Origin: Sinosporangium siamense
GTDB taxonomy: Bacteria > Actinomycetota > Actinomycetes > Streptosporangiales > Streptosporangiaceae
Direction: 5' to 3'
DNA: 64,000 bases
NCBI RefSeq assembly: GCF_016863435.1
Contig: NZ_BOOW01000006.1
Location: 310,001 to 374,000 of the forward strand
Below the pieces are notes generated by a model. That model saw only the letters and a program-made list of their open reading frames with translations, made no database searches and was not told the origin of the DNA. Every line of letters starts with the position of its first letter. The stretch's first letter is position 1. Shown here piece by piece: positions 36,201 through 44,493 of this stretch. A program made the translations under genes and the position numbers.

Positions 36201-37132
36201 GCGGCGCCGAGGCCCAGATCACCGACCAGGCCCGCCAGCCGGACCCGCTGCCCTCGCCTCCACGCTCGGACGGCCCCCGGCGTACGGCGTCGCCGTACGC
36301 CCCCGAGCGCGGCGTGTCTCCCGCATCTGCGCAACCCGCCCCGAATGGCGGAGGACGTGGGCGGCGGTGGGCGGTCCGGGCCGCGTCCCTCCTGGCCGCG
36401 GCGGCGTTGTGGCAGGTGCTCACCGTCACCGACGCCCGCCTGTGGCTGAGGTTCGACCGCCTCCCCACACTGGACCAGATCGCTGCCCGGGCGGCTGGGC
36501 AGCTCGGTACCCAGATCTACTATCTCGACCTCCTCCAAAGCCTGATCAGGATCCTCGCCGGCTTCGGCCTGGCCGCCGTGGCAGGCGTCGCGATGGGCGT
36601 GCTGGTGGCCAGGTCCACGAGGGCGGGCGACGTGTTCACCCCCCTCCTCGAAGCCGTGCGGCCCATCCCCGCCATCGCCCTGGTCCCGGTGGCGATCCTG
36701 CTCTTTCCCACCGACGAGCAGGGCATCGTGTTCATCACGTTCGTCGCCGCGTTCTTCCCGATCACGGTGAGCACCCGCCATGCCGTACGGGCCCTCCCCA
36801 CCCTGTGGGAGGACGCGGTGAGGACGCTCGGCGGCGCCCGGCGCCACGTGCACTGGTACGTCGTGCTCCCCGGTGCACTTCCCGGCGTGTTCGGCGGCCT
36901 GTCCGTCGGCATGGGCGTGTCGTGGATCTGCGTCATCTCGGCGGAGATGATCTCAGGGGAGTTCGGGGTCGGCTACCGCACCTGGATGTCGTACACGATT
37001 GTCGACTACCCCGCCGTCATCGTCGGCATGATCACCATCGGCCTGCTCGGGTGGCTCACCTCGGCCGCTGTGGAGCTGGTCGGCCGCAGGGTGACCCGGT
37101 GGCTGCCCCGGGCGGAGAGGAGCGGGCCATGA
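36197..37132 (+). CDS. ABC transporter permease (SsuC/TauC type)
   Basis: After a Pro-rich cytoplasmic N terminus of about 55 residues come six predicted membrane helices. The permease signature loop reads EDAVRTLGGARRHVHWYVVLPGALP (EAA motif with the G), which contacts the ATPase. Family-like helices include ILAGFGLAAVAGVAMGVLVA and WICVISAEMISGEFGVGY. The ATG at 36197 overlaps the stop of the binding-protein gene by 4 bases, and its own stop overlaps the ATPase start, so the three are translationally coupled. Confidence 0.9.
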   Translation: MSGAEAQITDQARQPDPLPSPPRSDGPRRTASPYAPERGVSPASAQPAPNGGGRGRRWAVRAASLLAAAALWQVLTVTDARLWLRFDRLPTLDQIAARAAGQLGTQIYYLDLLQSLIRILAGFGLAAVAGVAMGVLVARSTRAGDVFTPLLEAVRPIPAIALVPVAILLFPTDEQGIVFITFVAAFFPITVSTRHAVRALPTLWEDAVRTLGGARRHVHWYVVLPGALPGVFGGLSVGMGVSWICVISAEMISGEFGVGYRTWMSYTIVDYPAVIVGMITIGLLGWLTSAAVELVGRRVTRWLPRAERSGP

Positions 37133-37842
37133 CGCTGGGGATCACCCTGGAGTCCTTGACGCTCGGCTACGCTCGCGACCCCGTACTCGACGAGATCAAC
37201 CTGGCCGTTCGGCCTGGCGAGGTCCTGGTCGTGGTCGGTGCGTCCGGCTCGGGCAAGTCCACGCTGCTGCGCGCGCTGGCCGGGCTGCTGCGGCCGTACC
37301 GGGGAAGGATCGTCGCCGAAGGCGAGGAGATCGCGGCCACCTCGCGGGACCGCGCGATGATCTTCCAGGACGACGCTCTGCTGCCCTGGCGCACCGTCCG
37401 GAGCAACGTCGAGCTGCCGCTGCGCATACGCAAACTGCCCAAGCGCGAGCGCCGCGCGGCCGCGCGGGAGTGGATCGCCCGCGTCGGCCTGGCCGGACAC
37501 GAGGACAGGCTGCCGCGCGAACTCTCCGGCGGTATGCGGCAGCGCGTACAGCTCGCCCGTGCCCTCGCCGGAGCTCCCCGCGCGGTGCTGATGGACGAGC
37601 CGTTCGGCGCGCTCGACGCCCAGACCCGCGCCGAGATGCAGAGGCTTCTGCTGCACGTGCTGCGCGACACCCGCGCCACGGTCATCTTCGTCACCCACGA
37701 TGTGGATGAGGCGCTCCTGCTCGCCGACCGCGTGGTGGTGCTCGGCTCAGGAGGCGTGCGCGCGCTGATCGAAGTGCCGCGACCGCGCGACCTCGGCGTG
37801 GACCGGACGGCGCTGCGCGACCAGATCATCAAGGAGTTGTGA
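37129..37842 (+). CDS. ABC transporter ATP-binding protein (SsuB/TauB type)
   Basis: The Walker A loop is GASGSGKST, the Q-loop FQDDALLPWRTV, the signature LSGGMRQRVQLARAL, Walker [13 protein letters not shown] and the switch His THDVDEA. The 237-residue length and the LLPWRTVRSNVELPL segment are typical of NitT/TauT-family importers. It energises uptake by the permease encoded just upstream (4-base overlap). The flavoprotein gene starts at the next base after its stop. Confidence 0.93.
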   Translation: MTLGITLESLTLGYARDPVLDEINLAVRPGEVLVVVGASGSGKSTLLRALAGLLRPYRGRIVAEGEEIAATSRDRAMIFQDDALLPWRTVRSNVELPLRIRKLPKRERRAAAREWIARVGLAGHEDRLPRELSGGMRQRVQLARALAGAPRAVLMDEPFGALDAQTRAEMQRLLLHVLRDTRATVIFVTHDVDEALLLADRVVVLGSGGVRALIEVPRPRDLGVDRTALRDQIIKEL

Positions 37843-40503
37843 ATGGAGATCCCCTCGATCGAGGACCGCCTGCACCTGGAGTGCGAGGTCCTCGTCGTCG
37901 GCGGCGGCACCGCCGGCACCATGGCCGCGATCACCGCGGCGGAGCACGGCGCGCGGGTGCTGCTGCTGGAGAAAGCCCATGTACGGCACAGCGGTGCGCT
38001 GGCCATGGGCATGGACGGCGTCAACAACGCCGTCATCCCGGGCAAGGCCGTGCCCGAGGACTACGTAGCCGAGATCACCAGGGCCAACGACGGCGTCGTC
38101 AACCAGAAGACGATCTACCAGACCGCGACCAGGGGATATGACATGGTGCGCCGCCTGGAACGGTACGGGGTGAAGTTCGAGAAGGACGAGCACGGCGAAT
38201 ACGCCGTCCGAAGGGTCCACCGTTCGGGCAGTTATGTGCTCCCCATGCCCGAGGGCAAAGACGTGAAGAAGGTCCTCTACCGCGTCCTGCGCCAGCGCCA
38301 CATCCGGGAGAAGGTCCACATCGAGAACCGCGTCATGCCGGTCAGGGTCCTCACCTCACAGGGCCGCGCCGTCGGCGTGGCGGGATTTGACACCCGCTCC
38401 GGCCGCTTCGTCGTGGTGAGCGCCGGCGCCGTCATCCTCGCCACCGGCGCCTGCGGCCGACTCGGCCTGCCCGCCAGTGGCTATCTCTACGGCACCTATG
38501 AGAACCCCACCAACGCCGGCGACGGCTACGCGATGGCATACCACGCCGGAGCGGAGCTCAGCGGTATCGAGTGCTTCCAGATCAACCCGTTGATCAAGGA
38601 CTACAACGGCCCGGCCTGTGCGTATGTGGCCAACCCGTTCGGCGGCTACCAGGTCAACAACAAGGGGGAGCGGTTCGTCGACTCCGACTACTGGTCGGGC
38701 CAGATGATGGCCGAGGTCTCCGCCGAGATCGCCTCGGCTCGCGGCCCCATCTACCTCAAACTCTCCCACCTACCTGACGAGGCCGTCACCGCGATCGAGA
38801 ACATCCTGCACACGACCGAGCGCCCCACACGCGGCACCTTCCACGCCGGGCGCGGCCACGACTACCGCACCCACGACGTGGAGATGCACATCTCGGAGAT
38901 CGGCCTGTGCGGCGGCCACTCGGCGTCCGGCGTGTGGGTGGACGAGCACGGCGCGACTACCGTGCCCGGCCTGTACGCGGCCGGAGATTTGGCCTGCGTC
39001 CCGCACAACTACATGATCGGCGCCTTCGTTTTCGGCGACCTGGCCGGAGCCCACGCCGCCGCGCACCACCGGCCGGGAGCATCGCTGCCCGAGGACCAGA
39101 TCGAAGCCGCGCACGCGTTGGCCTACCGGCCCCTGCGCAACCCGGACGGGCCGCCGCAACAGCAGGTCGAATACAAACTGCGCCGCTTCGTCAACGACTA
39201 CGTGGCCCCGCCCAAGACGGCCGCCAAACTGGAGATCGCGCTGGAGTCGTTCGAACGGATGCGGGAGGAGATCGACGCGATGGGGGCGCGGACGCCCCAC
39301 GAACTGATGCGGTGCGCCGAAGTGGACTTCATCCGCGACTGCGCCGAGATGGCGGCCAGGGCCTCGCTCACCCGCACCGAGAGCCGGTGGGGCCTCTACC
39401 ACGAGCGCGCCGACCAGCCGCAACGCGACGACGACACCTGGCTGTACCACCTCAACCTACGCAAGCGCGGCGATGGCGCGATGGAGTTCCTCAAGCGACC
39501 CGTGGAGCCGTACCTCGTGCCCGTAGCGGAGTTCGCACCCGTCGCGGCCGAGCCCGTGATCCTCGGAGCGCACGCGGCCACGGCGGTCCGCCGGGCGCGC
39601 GGCGAACGTTCAGACCGCGCCGCGGTCGGCCGCTCACCGCGCATCCTGGAACTGCATCGCCTGACCGAGGAACAGCCGACCATGCACGACCTCGCGCCCT
39701 ACCTGGCCGACCCCGACCCCAAAGTGCGCAGAGCCGCGATCGCCACGCTCACCGAGACCGTGCCGCAAGGCGCGGGCACGGCGCTGGTCGGCGCGCTCGC
39801 CGACCAGCGCGGCACCGTACGGCACGCCGCCGCCACCGGCCTTCTGGAACTCGTCGAAGTGCTGCCCGCGACGGCGGAGTTCGGCGAGGCGCTGGCGGGC
39901 CGCTTGGACAGCGGGGACCCCGTGGTCAGGGGCGCCGTCCTGGACGTGCTGCGCGCGCTGCGGCTCGGCCGTACCGAGATCTTCCAGGCGGCGCTGGCTG
40001 ACGCGGACCACCGCGTGCGAATCGCCGCGATCCGCGGCCTGGTCTCACTCGACGAGGCCGGCCCGGTGGCCACCGCCGCGACCGACCCCGCAAGAGCGGT
40101 ACGCGTATGGGCCGCCAAGGGGCTCGGCCTCATCGGCAAGCCGTCCGACGCGCTGCCGTTGCTCGCCGGGGACGCCGACCCGCTGGTCAGAGCCGCCGCG
40201 CTGGAATCATCCGGAGCGGTGGGCGCACCGCTCACGGCAGACGCCGTACGGGCCATACGGGACCCCGCCTGGCAGGTCCGGGTGGGCGCGGTGCGCTGCC
40301 TTGCGGCAGCCGACCCCGCCACCGCCGAGCAACCGCTCGTGGCGGCCCTCTCGGATGCCAACATCGACGTGCGCAAGGCCGCCGTGCTCGCCCTCACCCC
40401 CCGCGCCGCCGCCACGGATGTCGCGCCCGCCCTGCGGGCCGCCCTCACAGACTCCGACGCCGACGTCCGAGCCTACGCGCGTAAGGCGATCACCCGCGTC
40501 TAG
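37843..40503 (+). CDS. AprA/fumarate reductase-like flavoprotein fused to C-terminal HEAT repeats
   Basis: Residues 1-560 form an FAD-dependent oxidoreductase of the succinate dehydrogenase/fumarate reductase/AprA superfamily. The FAD loop is CEVLVVGGGTAGTMAAITAAE, with GALAMGMDGVNNAVIPGKAV, VILATGACGRLGLPASG, an NAGDGYAMAYHAGAEL segment and the C-terminal FAD site VPGLYAAGDLACVPHNYM. The GVNNAVIPG and NPFGGYQVNN parts point to the AprA branch. Residues about 600-886 are eight or more HEAT repeats (DPDPKVRRAAIATLTE, DPVVRGAVLDVLRAL, DANIDVRKAAVLAL). The gene begins one base after the ATPase stop. It probably oxidises or reduces the imported compound using the operon's ferredoxin; the substrate is unknown. 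Confidence 0.88.
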   Translation: MEIPSIEDRLHLECEVLVVGGGTAGTMAAITAAEHGARVLLLEKAHVRHSGALAMGMDGVNNAVIPGKAVPEDYVAEITRANDGVVNQKTIYQTATRGYDMVRRLERYGVKFEKDEHGEYAVRRVHRSGSYVLPMPEGKDVKKVLYRVLRQRHIREKVHIENRVMPVRVLTSQGRAVGVAGFDTRSGRFVVVSAGAVILATGACGRLGLPASGYLYGTYENPTNAGDGYAMAYHAGAELSGIECFQINPLIKDYNGPACAYVANPFGGYQVNNKGERFVDSDYWSGQMMAEVSAEIASARGPIYLKLSHLPDEAVTAIENILHTTERPTRGTFHAGRGHDYRTHDVEMHISEIGLCGGHSASGVWVDEHGATTVPGLYAAGDLACVPHNYMIGAFVFGDLAGAHAAAHHRPGASLPEDQIEAAHALAYRPLRNPDGPPQQQVEYKLRRFVNDYVAPPKTAAKLEIALESFERMREEIDAMGARTPHELMRCAEVDFIRDCAEMAARASLTRTESRWGLYHERADQPQRDDDTWLYHLNLRKRGDGAMEFLKRPVEPYLVPVAEFAPVAAEPVILGAHAATAVRRARGERSDRAAVGRSPRILELHRLTEEQPTMHDLAPYLADPDPKVRRAAIATLTETVPQGAGTALVGALADQRGTVRHAAATGLLELVEVLPATAEFGEALAGRLDSGDPVVRGAVLDVLRALRLGRTEIFQAALADADHRVRIAAIRGLVSLDEAGPVATAATDPARAVRVWAAKGLGLIGKPSDALPLLAGDADPLVRAAALESSGAVGAPLTADAVRAIRDPAWQVRVGAVRCLAAADPATAEQPLVAALSDANIDVRKAAVLALTPRAAATDVAPALRAALTDSDADVRAYARKAITRV

Positions 40504-40534
40504 AACATATAGACCGGTCGGCCCACCATTCACA

Positions 40535-40837
40535 TCAAGCGTTCGGACAGTGAGCCGAGCGTACGAAAACAGCAGCAACCAACGCGCCGCCGCCGGCCCG
40601 CCACGCTTCCAGGTGATCGGGCACGCTCACATTCCCCAGCCGCACGGCGTTGTCCTCGTCACCGCCGGCCAGGGTGTGCCCGTCGCGGCTGAAGGCCACT
40701 GAATTCACCGACCCGGCATGGCCGGCCGGCGGGGTGCCGATTGGCCTGCGGGTAGCCAGGTCCCACAACCGCGCCGTCTCATCGGCACTGGCGCCGGCCA
40801 GGGTATGCCCGTCAGGGCTGAAGGCCATAGAGGTCAC
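40535..40837 (-). pseudogene. WD40-repeat fragment
   Basis: The frame contains two adjacent WD40 units: SMAFSPDGHTLAGASADETARLWDLA and SVAFSRDGHTLAGGDEDNAVRLGNV, the second with the Trp replaced. Such repeats normally follow a kinase or caspase-like domain and number seven or more. There is no start, no upstream domain and the C terminus is irregular, so this is a relic left beside the tRNA genes. Confidence 0.7.
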
Positions 40838-41186
40838 CCACGTTGTGATCCCCAGGACGTGACCTCGAACACGACCCGGCGGTCATTTAAAACAGCTTGA
40901 ATCAGCGTCGGCACCGCTCCCGGTTGGAACTCATCGGCTCACCCGAGCGCGAACTGGCCCTTTACGCCAAAGCGCACCGGTTCCAAACTACGGGGGCCAA
41001 CGACAAACAACGAGAAGCCCCAGACTCACGGGGGAGGCCAAGATTCAAGGAACAAGGCCAACCGGGCGCAAGCGATGGGGGGTGTGGGTGGCGAAGCCCC
41101 CACCCGCGATGCGAAGCGAGCACTACGCAGGTGCCGCCGCGAACGGCCCGCGCTTTCCGCGGGCACACGTCCCCAAGGAAGGCACG
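40838..41186. other. Gap between WD40 relic and tRNA cluster
   Basis: No gene is supported. A plus-strand frame at 40897-41205 runs into the tRNA-Val gene and has no family-like sequence. The stretch contains further decayed DNA and the downstream region of the tRNA transcript. Confidence 0.4.
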
Positions 41187-41258
41187 TGGGCGATACTGGG
41201 ATTGAACCAGTGACCTCTACCGTGTCAAGGTAGCGCTCTCCCACTGAGCTAATCGCCC
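41187..41258 (-). tRNA. tRNA-Val (GAC)
   Basis: On the minus strand the acceptor arms GGGCGAT/ATCGCCC, D-arm, anticodon loop TTGACAC on stem CTACC/GGTAG, and the T-loop GGTTCAATCC are complete. The anticodon is GAC. CCA is not encoded. It is the last of four tRNAs in the cluster. Confidence 0.95.
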
Positions 41259-41284
41259 TAAAAACCCCCGAAAAGGGGCCTCAG

Positions 41285-41357
41285 AGCGGACGACGGGATT
41301 CGAACCCGCGACCCTCACCTTGGCAAGGTGATGCTCTACCAGCTGAGCCACGTCCGC
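41285..41357 (-). tRNA. tRNA-Gly (GCC), copy 2
   Basis: Acceptor arms GCGGACG/CGTCCGC, anticodon stem CACCT/AGGTG with loop TGCCA region giving GCC, T-loop GGTTCGAATCC, discriminator T. It is identical over its length to the tRNA at 41515-41587. Confidence 0.95.
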
Positions 41358-41430
41358 ATGGATGAATAATCACCCGTTTGTTAAGCACCGGCCACATTAG
41401 CAGAATCGCCATTGTGACCGATGCTCGCCG

Positions 41431-41501
41431 AGGTGGAGACGGGATTTGAACCCGTGTAGACGGCTTTGCAGGCCGTTGCCTCGCCTCTCGGCCACTCCAC
41501 C
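41431..41501 (-). tRNA. tRNA-Cys (GCA)
   Basis: Acceptor arms GGTGGAG/CTCCACC, anticodon stem CGGC/GCCG with loop CTGCAAA (anticodon GCA), T-loop GGTTCAAATCC. It lies between the two glycine tRNAs. Confidence 0.95.
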
Positions 41502-41514
41502 AAAGATCGACCCG

Positions 41515-41587
41515 AGCGGACGACGGGATTCGAACCCGCGACCCTCACCTTGGCAAGGTGATGCTCTACCAGCTGAGCCACGTCCGC
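41515..41587 (-). tRNA. tRNA-Gly (GCC), copy 1
   Basis: First gene of the minus-strand Gly-Cys-Gly-Val cluster. Sequence and fold are identical to copy 2 at 41285-41357, with anticodon GCC. Confidence 0.95.
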
Positions 41588-41678
41588 CTGTGGCCCCAAC
41601 CGCTTGGGGCTACGTGTAAGACTCTATCGCCTCTCAGGCCCGGATGTGCCCAACCGGCGGCTTCAAAGGCCAAAGGGA

Positions 41679-43739
41679 TCAACGGTCGATGATCTCCACG
41701 TCGTCGGCTTTCACGAACATCACGCGGTGGCCGAGTTGGATCTGGTGGTAGCGGAGCCGGCCGCGGATGATCACGTGCTCTCGTGGGTCGACCGACTTGG
41801 CCCGGGTGTAGGCCGAGCGGATGGTGAGGCCGAGGGTGTAGCGGCGGCCGGGGCGGAGTGTGTATTGCAAGGGGACGAGTTTCTCCGGCCGGATGCCGCC
41901 GGGGTAGGCGTCGGCCTCGGGGTAGGCCCTGCCGTATACCTTGACGGAGTCGAGGCCGGCGCGTGGGGTGACGAGCGGGCCGTCGGCGGGGAGGGCGGTG
42001 GGGGAAGAGGCGGGGTTGTGGAACCACGCCTTCTGGTTGAGATACCAGATCGCGGTCCAGTCGCCCTGGCGGTCGGCGACGGCGTAGCGCTGGCCGGTGG
42101 AGGCGCGGCCGGCGTGGTCGTAGACGCTGTGGGTGGAGGCGCCGCCGCCGTGTTTGCCGATGTCCTTGACCAGGGGGGAGTGGTGGGAGGGTTCGGTGTG
42201 CAGCCAGACGGAGGCCGAGCCCTGGCGTTTGCAGTGTCTGGCGGGTTGTTTGCGTGTGCAACCGGTGTATTGCGCCTGGTGGTGCTCGAAGTCCGGGCGG
42301 ATGATGACCGAGGTGGCGTCCTCCTCGCCGGTGGCGGTGAAGGGGGCGTCGAGAAGGGCGAAGAAGCGCGCCCAGTCCCAGTAGGGACCGGGGTCGACGT
42401 GCATGCCGCGCACGCGGTCGGGGGTGATGCCGGGCACGTTGTCGTGGCCGATTATGTGGGCGCGGTCGAGGGGGATGTCGTGCTCGTCGGCCAGGTGCCG
42501 CACGAGTTTGGCCGAGGCGCGATACATCGCCTCGGTGTACCAGGTGCCGCCTCGGGCTAGGTAGCCCTCGTGCTCGATGCCGATGGATCTGGAATTTATA
42601 TCCCAGTTGCCGGCATGCCAGGCGATGTCGCCCGTCCGCACATGCTGGGCGACATGCCCGTCCTCGGAGCGGATGGTGTAGTGCCAGCTCACATACCGGG
42701 GATTGTTGACCATGGAGGGCACACCCCGGAACGACCCCTCCGTGTCGTGGATGACGATGTAGTCGATCTTCCGATCCTCATGCAGCCGGTCGTGGTTGCC
42801 GTAACTCTTCCGTCCCGTCCGCGCATATGCGGCGGGCATCCACTCACACGCCAGTGACTCCGGGCATTCCGCCCGCCGGCGGTGATCGCGTCGCGCGGGG
42901 CGATCGTGCCGCCCGTGGCCGCCGCGGCGTTTCTTTCCCCACTTCGGCCGTTGGCGGTCGGGCCCGGGGTTGCGGTGGAGGCGATAGCGACGCGGTGAGC
43001 GGTCGCGGTCCGCACCGAGGGTGGGGTGGGCGCCGAGGGCGGGGTGGGCGCCGAGGCGCAGGGCGAAGCCGTCGTCGGTGGTGCGGGCGGCGCCCGCCTG
43101 GATGGTGCCGAAGACCTCGTCGGCGAAGCCGGTGCTTCCTGCCGGGTCTCCGCCGTAGGCGGCCACCGCGTCATACCAGTCCGCCGGGTTCGCGCTCTTG
43201 TGCCCGCCGAGGGCGCGCTGGTGGTCGGCGAGCAGGGCCGCGCCGCCGCGGATGTTGGCGTCGGGGTCGCGGCGCAGCCGCTCGGGGGCGATCCCGGTCA
43301 GCTCGGCGGCCCGCATGAGCGTGCGGGGCGCGGCGGGGCTGTGCTTAGGGGGCTGGTGACGGTGTCTCGGCATCGGGCGCGAGGGGTCGCCGCGCGGGTC
43401 CTCGCGGTCGTCGTCGTGGTGATTGCCCAGGGAGTACGGCAGAGCCGTGTCGCGCCGGGCCGCCGGTAGGTCGATCAGGTGCATGGGGCCGTATCCGCCC
43501 GAGGTGCTGGGCAGCCCGGCATGGGAGTCCCACCTCGAGTGGAGATAGGAGACGCCGAGCAGCACGCTGACCGGCACCCCGAACTCGCCGGCGGCCTTGG
43601 CGAAGGCGGCATGGCGGGTGGCCGCGGCGGGGGCGGCGGGGGCGCGGCGTTCGGCGGGGTCGTGGGGGACGAGGGCGGGGGAGATCAGCACGGCGGCCGA
43701 GGCGACCACTGCGGAGGTGGCGATCGACATTGACGGCAT
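41679..43739 (-). CDS. Exported N-acetylmuramoyl-L-alanine amidase with N-terminal lysozyme-like region
   Basis: The ATG at 43739 has GGGGAG 7 bases upstream. The signal peptide is MPSMSIATSAVVASAAVLISP. Residues about 45-190 resemble a lytic-transglycosylase-like module (KAAGEFGVPVSVLLGVSYLHSRW, ADWYDAVAAYGG). A basic, disordered His/Arg linker follows. The amidase_2 domain at about 320-470 has zinc-ligand contexts IDYIVIHDTEGS, RSIGIEHEGY and IIGHDNVPGITPDR...HVDPGPYWDW. The C-terminal part (SH3-like, with AVADRQGDWTAIWYLNQKAWF) probably binds the wall. It would cleave the amide bond between muramic acid and the stem peptide during wall turnover. 687 residues; no operon partner. Confidence 0.85.
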   Translation of the reverse strand: MPSMSIATSAVVASAAVLISPALVPHDPAERRAPAAPAAATRHAAFAKAAGEFGVPVSVLLGVSYLHSRWDSHAGLPSTSGGYGPMHLIDLPAARRDTALPYSLGNHHDDDREDPRGDPSRPMPRHRHQPPKHSPAAPRTLMRAAELTGIAPERLRRDPDANIRGGAALLADHQRALGGHKSANPADWYDAVAAYGGDPAGSTGFADEVFGTIQAGAARTTDDGFALRLGAHPALGAHPTLGADRDRSPRRYRLHRNPGPDRQRPKWGKKRRGGHGRHDRPARRDHRRRAECPESLACEWMPAAYARTGRKSYGNHDRLHEDRKIDYIVIHDTEGSFRGVPSMVNNPRYVSWHYTIRSEDGHVAQHVRTGDIAWHAGNWDINSRSIGIEHEGYLARGGTWYTEAMYRASAKLVRHLADEHDIPLDRAHIIGHDNVPGITPDRVRGMHVDPGPYWDWARFFALLDAPFTATGEEDATSVIIRPDFEHHQAQYTGCTRKQPARHCKRQGSASVWLHTEPSHHSPLVKDIGKHGGGASTHSVYDHAGRASTGQRYAVADRQGDWTAIWYLNQKAWFHNPASSPTALPADGPLVTPRAGLDSVKVYGRAYPEADAYPGGIRPEKLVPLQYTLRPGRRYTLGLTIRSAYTRAKSVDPREHVIIRGRLRYHQIQLGHRVMFVKADDVEIIDR

Positions 43740-44142
43740 CTGCGACTCCCCAGGCTCAACTACTCCTCGTCCCTTCAAGACTACTCAGAGTAATTGGCTG
43801 GTTTGCTCGTGCAGAGGAGGGTGGTTCGGGGTTTCGGTGAAGCTTTTCCATGGATGATCCGTTCTTCATGGATTCATCGGATGGAATACGGCTCAGGCCG
43901 GGGTGGTGTATCGGGATATCTGATTAATGGAGCCGATTTATCAATGGAAATCCCTCTGGTGGGCAGGGGTGCCCCGGCGATGCGCGCGATAGGAGATCTT
44001 GCCGCTCGGGAGAGTCGCTGCTCGGTTCCCCCGCCGACCCGCGAGGGGAGGGGGCATGTGCTCGATCGGAAGCCAAGTGTGATACCACACCAAGGCCCCG
44101 TGAACAGGGCAGAGAGCCTGTGAGAAGCTTGTGAATCGAAAT
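43740..44142. other. Divergent gap between amidase and the GlmS pair
   Basis: No gene is supported. It must contain the promoter of the amidase gene (minus strand) and part of the promoter of the gene at 44205. A purine-rich ggggggaacc on the minus strand near 44025 recalls parts of cyclic-di-AMP riboswitches, but the other conserved segments are missing. Confidence 0.4.
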
Positions 44143-44162
44143 CCTGCCCGATATCGGGCAGG
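44143..44162. promoter_or_regulatory. 20-bp perfect palindrome
   Basis: CCTGCCCGAT followed directly by ATCGGGCAGG (44143-44162) is fully self-complementary. It lies 42 bases before the start of the small gene that precedes glmS. Its symmetry and position suggest the operator of a dimeric repressor. Confidence 0.5.
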
Positions 44163-44204
44163 GAGCTTGGTATTGGTAGATCTCTCTGCGTAAGGTCCAC
44201 ATTT

Positions 44205-44480
44205 GTGTCAACGGCGCGGCATCCTCACAGCGACCTCATCGCCCACCTGACCAGGACGAGCCCACTCGGCCCCGGTGAGGCGGCCAGGGTCGTGGCGGAT
44301 GTGCTGGCATACTTCTCCGAGTCTGCGGAGGAGTTCGTCCGCCGCCGCCACGCCGAGCTGCGGGCGCGTGGTCTCACCAACGAGGCGATCTTCCCGAGGA
44401 TCGCGGCGGAGATCGCCGCGCGCCGGGTCTCGGCGCCTGAGTTGTCGCTGCGGCAGCTGCGCCGGATCGTCTACGGATAG
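44205..44480 (+). CDS. Small helical protein encoded before GlmS
   Basis: The GTG at 44205 has AAGG 9 bases upstream. The 91-residue product is helical and basic. It has LGPGEAARVVADVLAYFSESAEEFVRRRH and the C-terminal LTNEAIFPRIAAEIAARR, then LSLRQLRRIVYG, which looks like a helix-turn-helix pair. I recall proteins of this shape next to glmS-like genes but know no function. The stop is 13 bases before the GlmS start, so the two are surely co-transcribed. A DNA- or RNA-binding regulatory role for GlmS expression is a guess. Confidence 0.7.
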   Translation: MSTARHPHSDLIAHLTRTSPLGPGEAARVVADVLAYFSESAEEFVRRRHAELRARGLTNEAIFPRIAAEIAARRVSAPELSLRQLRRIVYG

Positions 44481-44493
44481 GGAGAATCTGCGG

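Noticed and set aside
43900-44060. Cyclic-di-AMP riboswitch before the amidase gene
   Set aside because: Only a ggggggaacc-like piece is present; the other conserved segments of the aptamer are not found at suitable distance.
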